21,492 bases of DNA from an uncultured Burkholderiales bacterium (lineage in GTDB: Bacteria; Pseudomonadota; Gammaproteobacteria; Burkholderiales; Burkholderiaceae): NCBI GenBank assembly GCA_946480465.1, contig CAMLJY010000086.1, positions 1-21,492 on the forward strand. Direction: 5' to 3'. The notes under the pieces are model-generated. The model saw only the letters and a program-made list of their open reading frames with translations, was not told the DNA's origin and did not search any database. This document shows positions 15,621 through 21,492 of this stretch, piece after piece. The position numbers and the translations under genes were made by a program. Each line of letters begins with the position of its first letter. The stretch's first letter is position 1.

Positions 15621-16625
15621 ATGCGACTGATCCAGTACCTCGACGCGCAGGGGCGCGAGCAGGTGGGCGTGACGGCAGGACGGGCCGAGCCGGTGCGCGT
15701 GGTGGCCGGGGCGCGCAGCACGCGCGACCTGGCGCTGGCGGCGCTGGCGGCGGGACGCTCGCTGCAGGCGCAGGTGGAGAGCCTGGCCGGCGCGCCGAGC
15801 GTGGAAAGTTATGGCCAGCTGCTCGACGAAGGCCGCGTGCTGCCGCCGCTGACGCACCCGGACCCGTCGCGCTGCCTCGTCAGCGGCACCGGCCTCACGC
15901 ACCTGGGCAGCGCGGCCACGCGCGATGCCATGCACCACAAGCTCGCCGGCGACGAGGCGGCCCTGTCCGACTCGATGCGCATGTTCAAGTGGGGCGTCGA
16001 AGGGGGCCGGCCGGCGCACGGGACCGCCGGCGTGCAGCCGGAGTGGTTCTACAAGGGCGACGGCGGCATCGTGGCCGCGCCGGGGGCGCCGCTGCCATCG
16101 CCCGCCTTCGCGCTGGACGGCGGCGAGGAGCCGGAGCTGGTGGGCCTGTACCTCATCGGCCCGGACGGCCGGCCGGCACGCCTGGGCTTCGCGATCGGCA
16201 ACGAGTTCTCCGACCACGTGACCGAGCGCCAGAACTACCTGTACCTCGCGCATTCCAAGCTGCGGCCCTGCGCCGTCGGTCCCGAGCTGCGCCTGGGCGC
16301 GCTGCCGGACGACCTGCGCGGCAGCAGCCGCATCCGCCGCGGCGGCGAGGTGCTGTGGGAGAAGCCCTTCGTCACCGGCGAGGCCAACATGTGCCACTCG
16401 CTGGCGAACCTGGAGTTCCATCACTTCAAGTACGCGGCCCACTGCCGCCCGGGCGACGTGCACCTGCACTTCTTCGGCACCGCGACGCTCAGCTTCGCCG
16501 ACGGGGTGCAGGCACGGCCCGGCGACCGCTTCGAGATCGAGCTGCCCGGCTTCGGCGAGCCGCTGGTGAATCCGCTGGCGGTGCAGCCCGCCGGCTTCGC
16601 GCCCGGCGGCGTGCAGGTGCTGTAG
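15621..16625 (+). CDS. FAH-family GguC/AraD1-like protein, probable 2-keto-3-deoxy-L-arabonate dehydratase
   Basis: Predicted to convert 2-keto-3-deoxy-L-arabonate to 2-oxoglutarate semialdehyde. The 334-residue cytoplasmic protein belongs to the fumarylacetoacetate hydrolase superfamily. A GTGLTHLGSAATRDAMHHK stretch near residue 92 and a probable metal site (EEPELVG near 170 and GNEFSDHVTE near 195) fit the E-x-E...D pattern of that fold, and the whole resembles GguC/AraD1 proteins found with chvE-gguAB. The function is inferred from a pathway gap: the step before (dehydratase) and after (aldehyde dehydrogenase) are encoded here, but no classical DHDPS-like AraD is. AGGAG five bases upstream fixes the start. 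It ends five bases before the aldehyde dehydrogenase ATG, so the two are translationally coupled. An aldolase or another ketodeoxy-acid activity remains possible. Confidence 0.78.
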   Translation: MRLIQYLDAQGREQVGVTAGRAEPVRVVAGARSTRDLALAALAAGRSLQAQVESLAGAPSVESYGQLLDEGRVLPPLTHPDPSRCLVSGTGLTHLGSAATRDAMHHKLAGDEAALSDSMRMFKWGVEGGRPAHGTAGVQPEWFYKGDGGIVAAPGAPLPSPAFALDGGEEPELVGLYLIGPDGRPARLGFAIGNEFSDHVTERQNYLYLAHSKLRPCAVGPELRLGALPDDLRGSSRIRRGGEVLWEKPFVTGEANMCHSLANLEFHHFKYAAHCRPGDVHLHFFGTATLSFADGVQARPGDRFEIELPGFGEPLVNPLAVQPAGFAPGGVQVL

Positions 16626-16630
16626 ACGCC

Positions 16631-18064
16631 ATGGCCGCGCTCAAGCACCTCATCAACGGCCGCTGGGAAACCGGCATCACGCTGGGCCGCAGCGAGAACC
16701 CGTCGGACCTGTCGGACACCGTGGCCGAGTTCGCGCGCGCCGATGCGGCGCAGACCGAGTCCGCCATCCGCGCCGCCGCCGATGCGCGCGGCGACTGGGC
16801 CCACAGCACGCCGCAGCGCCGCTTCGAGGTGCTGGATGCGATCGGCAGCGAGATCCTCGCGCGCAAGGAAGAGCTGGGCCGCCTGCTCTCGCGCGAGGAG
16901 GGCAAGACCCTGCCCGAAGGCGTGGCCGAAACCGCGCGGGCCGGCCAGATCTTCAAGTTCTTCGCCGCCGAGGCGCTGCGCATCCCGGGCGAGAAGCTGG
17001 CCTCGGTGCGGCCGGGCGTGGAGGTGGACGTCACCCGCGAGCCGGTGGGCGTCGTCGGCCTGATCGCGCCGTGGAACTTTCCGCTGGCGATTCCCGCCTG
17101 GAAGATCGCGCCGGCGCTGGCCTACGGCAACACCGTCGTCTTCAAGCCGGCCGAGCTGGTGCCGGCCTGCGGCGCGGCGCTGGCCGAGATCATCAGCCGC
17201 GCCGGCCTGCCCGCCGGCGTGTTCAACCTGGTGATGGGCAGCGGGCGCCTGGTGGGGCAGACCATCGTCGACAGCCCGCTGGTCGATGCGATCAGCTTCA
17301 CCGGCTCGGTGTCGGTGGGCGAGGCGCTGCTGAAATCGGCCGCCGCGCGCCGCGCCAAGGTGCAGCTGGAGATGGGCGGCAAGAACCCGCTGGTGGTGCT
17401 GGACGATGCCGAGCTGGACCGCGCGGTGGACTGCGCGATCCAGGGCAGCTTCTTCTCCACCGGGCAGCGCTGCACGGCGTCCAGCCGCATCATCGTCACG
17501 CCGGGCATCTTCGACCGCTTCGTGGCCGCGCTGCGCGAGCGCACGCGCGCGCTGGTGGTGGACCATGCGCTCAAGCGCGGCACCGACGTCGGCCCGGTCG
17601 TCAGCCAGGCCCAGCTCGAGCAGAACCTGGCCTACCTGGAGATCGGCCGGGCCGAAGGCGCCGAATGGCTGGCCGGCGGCGAGCGGCTGCAGCGCGACAC
17701 CCGCGGCCACTACATGAGCCCGGCGCTCTTCATCGCCGAGCCGCAGCACCGCATCGCGCGCGAGGAGATCTTCGGCCCGGTGGCCTGCCTGGTCCGCGCC
17801 GACGGCTACGAGCATGCACTGGCCCTGGCCAACGACACGCCCTTCGGCCTGTGCGCCGGCATCTGCACCACCAGCCTCAAGCATGCCGCTCATTTCAGGC
17901 GTCATGCCGACGTGGGCATGGTGATGGTGAACCTGCCCACGGCCGGCGTCGACTTCCACGTGCCCTTCGGCGGACGCAAGGGTTCCAGCCACGGCCCGCG
18001 CGAGCAGGGCCGCCATGCCGTGGAGTTCTACACCACGGTGAAGACCGCCTACATCAGCGCGTGA
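16631..18064 (+). CDS. araE: 2,5-dioxovalerate (alpha-ketoglutarate semialdehyde) dehydrogenase
   Basis: Predicted to oxidise 2-oxoglutarate semialdehyde to 2-oxoglutarate with NAD(P)+ (EC 1.2.1.26), the last step of non-phosphorylative pentose oxidation; araE is the Azospirillum name. The 477-residue cytoplasmic aldehyde dehydrogenase has all main catalytic residues: N149 in APWNFPLAIPAWKIAPAL, K172 in VFKPAEL, E247 in LEMGGKNPLVVLDDAELDRA, and nucleophile C281 in GQRCTASS. The EEIFGPV motif near residue 377 completes the fold. Length is normal. The ATG is five bases after the stop of the FAH gene with no separate Shine-Dalgarno, implying coupling, and the gene is followed 29 bp later by a binding-protein gene. 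Succinate-semialdehyde dehydrogenase is the nearest alternative; context favours the 2-oxoglutarate semialdehyde enzyme. Confidence 0.86.
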   Translation: MAALKHLINGRWETGITLGRSENPSDLSDTVAEFARADAAQTESAIRAAADARGDWAHSTPQRRFEVLDAIGSEILARKEELGRLLSREEGKTLPEGVAETARAGQIFKFFAAEALRIPGEKLASVRPGVEVDVTREPVGVVGLIAPWNFPLAIPAWKIAPALAYGNTVVFKPAELVPACGAALAEIISRAGLPAGVFNLVMGSGRLVGQTIVDSPLVDAISFTGSVSVGEALLKSAAARRAKVQLEMGGKNPLVVLDDAELDRAVDCAIQGSFFSTGQRCTASSRIIVTPGIFDRFVAALRERTRALVVDHALKRGTDVGPVVSQAQLEQNLAYLEIGRAEGAEWLAGGERLQRDTRGHYMSPALFIAEPQHRIAREEIFGPVACLVRADGYEHALALANDTPFGLCAGICTTSLKHAAHFRRHADVGMVMVNLPTAGVDFHVPFGGRKGSSHGPREQGRHAVEFYTTVKTAYISA

Positions 18065-18093
18065 GCACGCGCACCACAGCAGAGGAGACCACC

Positions 18094-19053
18094 ATGACGA
18101 CCCAACGCCGCACCGTACTGGCCGCCGCAGGGGCCCTGGCCCTGGCGGGCGCGCTGCCCGCGCTGGCGCAGAAGAAGATCGTGCTCGGCTTCAGCCAGAT
18201 CGGCGCCGAGAGCGAATGGCGCACCGCCAACACCGAGTCCATCAAGGCCTCGGCCAAGGAGGCCGGCATCGAGCTGAAGTTCTCCGACGCGCAGCAGAAG
18301 CAGGAGAACCAGATCAAGGCCATCCGCGCCTTCATCGCGCAGAAGGTCGACGTGATCGCCTTCTCGCCGGTGGTGGAGAGCGGCTGGGGCACGGTGCTGC
18401 GCGAGGCCAAGGCGGCCAAGATCCCGGTGATCCTGACCGACCGCGCCGTCAACGAGAAGGACGACTCGCTGTGGGTCACCTTCATGGGCTCGGACTTCGT
18501 CGAGGAAGGCCGCAAGGCCGGCCGCTGGCTGGTCGAGAAGATGAAGGACCACAAGGGCGAGGTGAACATCGTCGAGCTGCAGGGCACGGTGGGTTCGGCG
18601 CCCGCCATCGACCGCAAGAAAGGCTTCGAGGAAGTCATCAAGGCCGACCCGAAGTTCAAGATCATCCGCAGCCAGACCGGCGACTTCACCCGCGCCAAGG
18701 GCAAGGAGGTGATGGAGGCCTTCCTGAAGGCCGAGGGCAAGAAGATCACCGTGCTCTACGCGCACAACGACGACATGGCCATCGGCGCCATCCAGGCCAT
18801 CGAGGAAGCGGGCCTGAAGCCGGCCAAGGACATCGTGATCATCTCGATCGATGCGGTGAAGGGCGCCTTCGAGGCCATGATCGCCGGCAAGCTGAACGTC
18901 AGCGTCGAATGCAGCCCGCTGCTGGGGCCGCAGCTGATGCAGGCCGTGAAGGACCTGAAGGCCGGCAAGACGCTGCCCAAGCGCATCGTCACCGAGGAAA
19001 CCATCTTCCCGATGGAAGTGGCGGCCAAGGAATTCCCCAAGCGCAAGTACTGA
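18094..19053 (+). CDS. Sugar ABC transporter substrate-binding protein, YtfQ-like
   Basis: Periplasmic sugar-binding protein of the type I (ribose/galactose) fold, closest in wording to YtfQ, the galactofuranose-binding protein. The 319-residue protein begins TTQRRTVLAAAGALALAG, a Tat-like twin-arginine signal, with cleavage near ALAQ at about residue 26. Family motifs are LGFSQIGAESEWRTANTESI, QENQIKAIRAFIAQKVDVIA, ILTDRAV and YAHNDDMAIGAIQA, with VIISIDAVKGAFEAMIAGK near 250. AGAGGAG lies a few bases before the ATG. It lies between the aldehyde dehydrogenase gene and a second, different binding-protein gene, and no ATPase or permease of its own follows directly. It may share the downstream transporter or bind a furanose sugar such as arabinofuranose. 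Specificity is inferred. Confidence 0.88.
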   Translation: MTTQRRTVLAAAGALALAGALPALAQKKIVLGFSQIGAESEWRTANTESIKASAKEAGIELKFSDAQQKQENQIKAIRAFIAQKVDVIAFSPVVESGWGTVLREAKAAKIPVILTDRAVNEKDDSLWVTFMGSDFVEEGRKAGRWLVEKMKDHKGEVNIVELQGTVGSAPAIDRKKGFEEVIKADPKFKIIRSQTGDFTRAKGKEVMEAFLKAEGKKITVLYAHNDDMAIGAIQAIEEAGLKPAKDIVIISIDAVKGAFEAMIAGKLNVSVECSPLLGPQLMQAVKDLKAGKTLPKRIVTEETIFPMEVAAKEFPKRKY

Positions 19054-19074
19054 CAGACGGACCAGGAGAAGTCG

Positions 19075-20139
19075 ATGAAGAAGTGGATCACCGCGCTGGC
19101 CGCGGCCGCGCTGTGCACGGCAGCGTTCATGCAGCCCGCCGCCGCCCAGGACAAGGGCACGGTCGGCATCGCGATGCCGACCAAGTCGTCCTCGCGCTGG
19201 ATCGCGGACGGCCAGAACATGGTCAAGGAGTTCCAGGCCAAGGGCTACAAGGCCGACCTGCAATACGCCGAGGACGACATCCCCAACCAGCTGGCCCAGG
19301 TGGAGAACATGATCACCAAGGGCGTGAAGGTGCTGGTGGTGGCGGCCATCGACGGCACCACGCTGTCGGGCGCGCTGCAGAAGGCGGCCGACAAGGGCAT
19401 CAAGGTCATCGCCTACGACCGCCTGATCCGCGGCACGAAGAACGTCGACTACTACACCACCTTCGACAACTTCCAGGTCGGCGTGCTGCAGGCCAGTTCC
19501 ATCGTCGACAAGCTGGGGCTGAAGCAGGGCAAGGGCCCCTTCAACATCGAGCTGTTCGGCGGCAGCCCGGACGACAACAACGCCTTCTTCTTCTACGACG
19601 GGGCGATGAGCGTGCTCAAGCCCTACATCGATGCGGCCAAGCTGGTGGTGCGCAGCAAGCAGATGGGCATGGACAAGGTGGGCACGCTGCGCTGGGACGG
19701 CGCCACCGCGCAGGCCCGCATGGACAACCTGCTGTCGGCCTTCTACGGCAAGGACAAGCTGCACGCGGTGCTGAGCCCGTACGACGGCATCTCCATCGGC
19801 ATCCTTTCGTCGCTGAAGGGCGTGGGCTACTGCACGGCGCAGCAGCCCTGCCCGGTGGTGAGCGGGCAGGACGCCGAGGTTCCCTCGGTGAAGTCCATCC
19901 TGAAGGGCGAGCAGTTTTCCACCGTGTTCAAGGACACGCGTGAACTGGCCCGCGTGACGGTGAACCTGGTGGACGCGGTGCTGGCCGGCAAGAAGCCCGA
20001 GGTCAACGACACCAAGACCTACAACAACGGCATCAAGGTGGTCCCGTCCTACCTGCTGAAGCCGGTGGCCGTGGATTCCACCAACTGGAAGAAGGCCCTG
20101 GTCGACAGCGGCTACTACAAGGAATCCCAACTGCGCTGA
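19075..20139 (+). CDS. chvE: Multiple-sugar binding protein, ChvE-like
   Basis: Periplasmic binding protein for monosaccharides such as galactose, arabinose, glucose or xylose, delivering them to the GguAB/MmsAB-type importer. The 354-residue protein has a Sec signal ([18 protein letters not shown], cleaved near AAAQ at about residue 25) and a type I fold. ChvE hallmarks are [72 protein letters not shown] and a [13 protein letters not shown] segment near 263. Two cysteines in [10 protein letters not shown] near residue 250 could form a disulfide. AGGAG a few bases upstream supports the start. It follows the YtfQ-like gene by 21 bp and precedes the ATPase gene by 80 bp, which contain a strong hairpin. 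In Agrobacterium, ChvE also signals to a sensor kinase; nothing here tests that. Confidence 0.92.
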   Translation: MKKWITALAAAALCTAAFMQPAAAQDKGTVGIAMPTKSSSRWIADGQNMVKEFQAKGYKADLQYAEDDIPNQLAQVENMITKGVKVLVVAAIDGTTLSGALQKAADKGIKVIAYDRLIRGTKNVDYYTTFDNFQVGVLQASSIVDKLGLKQGKGPFNIELFGGSPDDNNAFFFYDGAMSVLKPYIDAAKLVVRSKQMGMDKVGTLRWDGATAQARMDNLLSAFYGKDKLHAVLSPYDGISIGILSSLKGVGYCTAQQPCPVVSGQDAEVPSVKSILKGEQFSTVFKDTRELARVTVNLVDAVLAGKKPEVNDTKTYNNGIKVVPSYLLKPVAVDSTNWKKALVDSGYYKESQLR

Positions 20140-20148
20140 CGCCTTTCG

Positions 20149-20194
20149 GGGGCCCGTGTCCGTGCCGGCGGCCGCCGTGCGCGGACCGGGCCCC
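20149..20194 (+). promoter_or_regulatory. Intercistronic hairpin between chvE-like and ATPase genes
   Basis: GGGGCCCG at 20149-20156 pairs with CGGGCCCC at 20187-20194, and after one bulged T (20157) GTCCG at 20158-20162 pairs with CGGAC at 20182-20186, giving 13 bp of almost pure GC stem. The loop holds a further self-complementary GGCGGCCGCC. No T-tract follows. Such structures after a binding-protein gene commonly protect the upstream mRNA or reduce read-through, raising binding protein relative to the membrane components. Confidence 0.6.
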
Positions 20195-20219
20195 TTCGGC
20201 GCCCGAGGGGCTTCGATCC

Positions 20220-21492
20220 ATGGACTCACTGCTCGAGATGCGGGGCATCCGCAAGACTTTTCCCGGCGTGGTGGCGCTCGACGGGGTGAACCTGGCCGTG
20301 CGCGCCGGCGAGATCCACGCCGTGGTGGGCGAGAACGGCGCCGGCAAGTCCACGCTGATGAAGGTGCTGTCGGGCGTGTACCCGCACGGCAGCTACGAGG
20401 GCGACATCCACTTCGGCGGCGCCGTGCGCCGCTTTTCCTGCATCGCCGACAGCGAGGCCGAGGGCATCATCATCATCCACCAGGAACTCGCCCTGGTGCC
20501 GCTGCTGTCGATCGCCGAGAACATGTTCCTCGGCCACGAGCCCGCCCGCCACGGCGTGATCGACGGGGCGCTGGTGCACCGCCGCACCCGCGAGCTGCTG
20601 GCCCGCGTGGGCCTGCAGGAGTCGCCCAGCACGCTGGTGACCGACCTGGGCGTGGGCAAGCAGCAGCTGGTGGAGATCGCCAAGGCGCTGGCCAAGGAGG
20701 TGAAGCTGCTGATCCTCGACGAGCCCACCGCCAGCCTCAACGAAAGCGACAGCGCGGCCTTGCTGCGCCTGCTGCTGGAGCTGAAACGGCAGGGCATCGC
20801 CTGCATCCTGATCTCGCACAAGCTCAACGAGATCGAGCAGGTGGCCGACAGCATCACCGTGCTGCGCGACGGTGCCACGGTCGCGTACTTCGATTGCCGC
20901 GAGGTCGGCCCCGGCCAGGACCTCGTCATCCGCCACATGGTCGGGCGCGAGATGGCCGACCGCTACCCCAGGCGCACGCCGAAGATCGGCGACGTGGTGT
21001 TCGAGCTGCGCGACTGGTGGGTGCACCACCCGCTGCATCCGGACCGCGCGGTGGTCAAGGGCGTGAACCTGCAGGTCAAGCGCGGCGAGATCGTCGGCAT
21101 CGCCGGCCTGATGGGCGCGGGCCGCACCGAGCTGGCGATGAGCGTCTTCGGCCGCAGCTGGGGCAAGCGCATCCGCGGCACGGCGCTCGTGCACGGCCAG
21201 CCGCGCGACCTGTCCACCGTGCAGAAGGCGGTGGACGCGGGCCTGGCCTACGTCACCGAGGACCGCAAGTCGCTGGGCCTGGTGCTGAACGACTCCATCA
21301 CCCACAACACCACGCTGGCCAACCTGCCCGGCGTGTCGCGGCGCGGCGTCATCGACGAGGGCCGCGAGCACACGGTGGCCGAGGACTTCCGGCGCAAGCT
21401 GGCCACCCGCTGCGCCGGCGTGCACCAGCCGGTCGTCAACCTCTCGGGCGGCAACCAGCAGAAGGTGGTGCTGGCCAAGTGGCTGTTCTCCG
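20220..21492 (+). CDS. gguA: Sugar ABC transporter ATP-binding protein, GguA/MmsA-like (partial, cut by right edge)
   Basis: Energy-coupling ATPase of a CUT2-type monosaccharide importer, partner of the ChvE-like binding protein. About 424 codons are in the window, against roughly 510 for the family, and the frame is open to the last base, so the gene simply continues. The first ATPase domain has Walker [10 protein letters not shown] (37-45), Q-loop [16 protein letters not shown], a [13 protein letters not shown] segment standing for the signature, Walker [13 protein letters not shown], and ISHKLNEI. The second domain has a degenerate Walker A ([10 protein letters not shown]), [12 protein letters not shown], and signature [14 protein letters not shown] at the edge. 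This asymmetric pair is normal for CUT2 ATPases. GAGGGG lies about ten bases before the ATG. The permease gene (gguB type) is expected just to the right. Confidence 0.92.
   Translation, partial: MDSLLEMRGIRKTFPGVVALDGVNLAVRAGEIHAVVGENGAGKSTLMKVLSGVYPHGSYEGDIHFGGAVRRFSCIADSEAEGIIIIHQELALVPLLSIAENMFLGHEPARHGVIDGALVHRRTRELLARVGLQESPSTLVTDLGVGKQQLVEIAKALAKEVKLLILDEPTASLNESDSAALLRLLLELKRQGIACILISHKLNEIEQVADSITVLRDGATVAYFDCREVGPGQDLVIRHMVGREMADRYPRRTPKIGDVVFELRDWWVHHPLHPDRAVVKGVNLQVKRGEIVGIAGLMGAGRTELAMSVFGRSWGKRIRGTALVHGQPRDLSTVQKAVDAGLAYVTEDRKSLGLVLNDSITHNTTLANLPGVSRRGVIDEGREHTVAEDFRRKLATRCAGVHQPVVNLSGGNQQKVVLAKWLFS

Noticed and set aside
18094..20139. Recent tandem duplication of a binding-protein gene
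   Set aside because: The two proteins share the general fold but differ in family motifs, signal peptides and length; they belong to separate YtfQ-like and ChvE-like groups.

Overview
The window is very GC-rich, coding-dense bacterial DNA. A PEP-CTERM protein, non-phosphorylative pentose genes with a GguC-type protein, and ChvE/GguA-type sugar transport genes together point to a betaproteobacterium, most likely Burkholderiales of the Roseateles/Mitsuaria/Rubrivivax kind. The assignment rests on gene content and composition only. I see no rRNA, tRNA, CRISPR array, insertion sequence or phage gene.

Left part (1-7792): an octamer tandem repeat at the window edge is followed by four plus-strand genes in a row, probably one operon. 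They encode secreted glycoside hydrolases: a GH51 alpha-L-arabinofuranosidase, a GH5 endo-beta-glucanase with two N-terminal accessory modules, a GH29 alpha-L-fucosidase and a GH2 beta-galactosidase-like enzyme with a C-terminal discoidin-like module. These activities match the backbone and side chains of a decorated hemicellulose such as xyloglucan. Two minus-strand genes (7868-9600) meet this operon at a strong hairpin. They encode a secreted CE1-type esterase and a PEP-CTERM surface protein.

Right part (9772-21492): sugar catabolism and uptake. It holds aldose 1-epimerase (plus); L-arabinolactonase and L-arabonate dehydratase (minus, 4-bp gap); an SDR sugar 1-dehydrogenase (plus); a LysR/GbpR-type regulator (minus); and a plus-strand operon of a GguC/AraD1-like FAH-family protein, a 2,5-dioxovalerate (alpha-ketoglutarate semialdehyde) dehydrogenase, a YtfQ-like binding protein, a ChvE-like binding protein and a sugar ABC ATPase cut by the right edge.

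Together the window reads as a depolymerise, import and oxidise locus. Secreted enzymes would release arabinose, galactose, fucose and oligosaccharides, and ABC importers would take up monosaccharides. L-arabinose would be mutarotated, oxidised to the lactone, hydrolysed, dehydrated twice and oxidised to 2-oxoglutarate without phosphorylation. Every chemical step has a candidate here. Two use non-classical families: an SDR in place of the Gfo/Idh AraA, and an FAH-fold protein in place of the DHDPS-like AraD. Nothing in the window is clearly a new type of system. The best leads are the FAH-for-AraD substitution, the two tandem binding proteins ahead of one ATPase, the modular hydrolases, two dyad-symmetric candidate operators and the octamer repeat.
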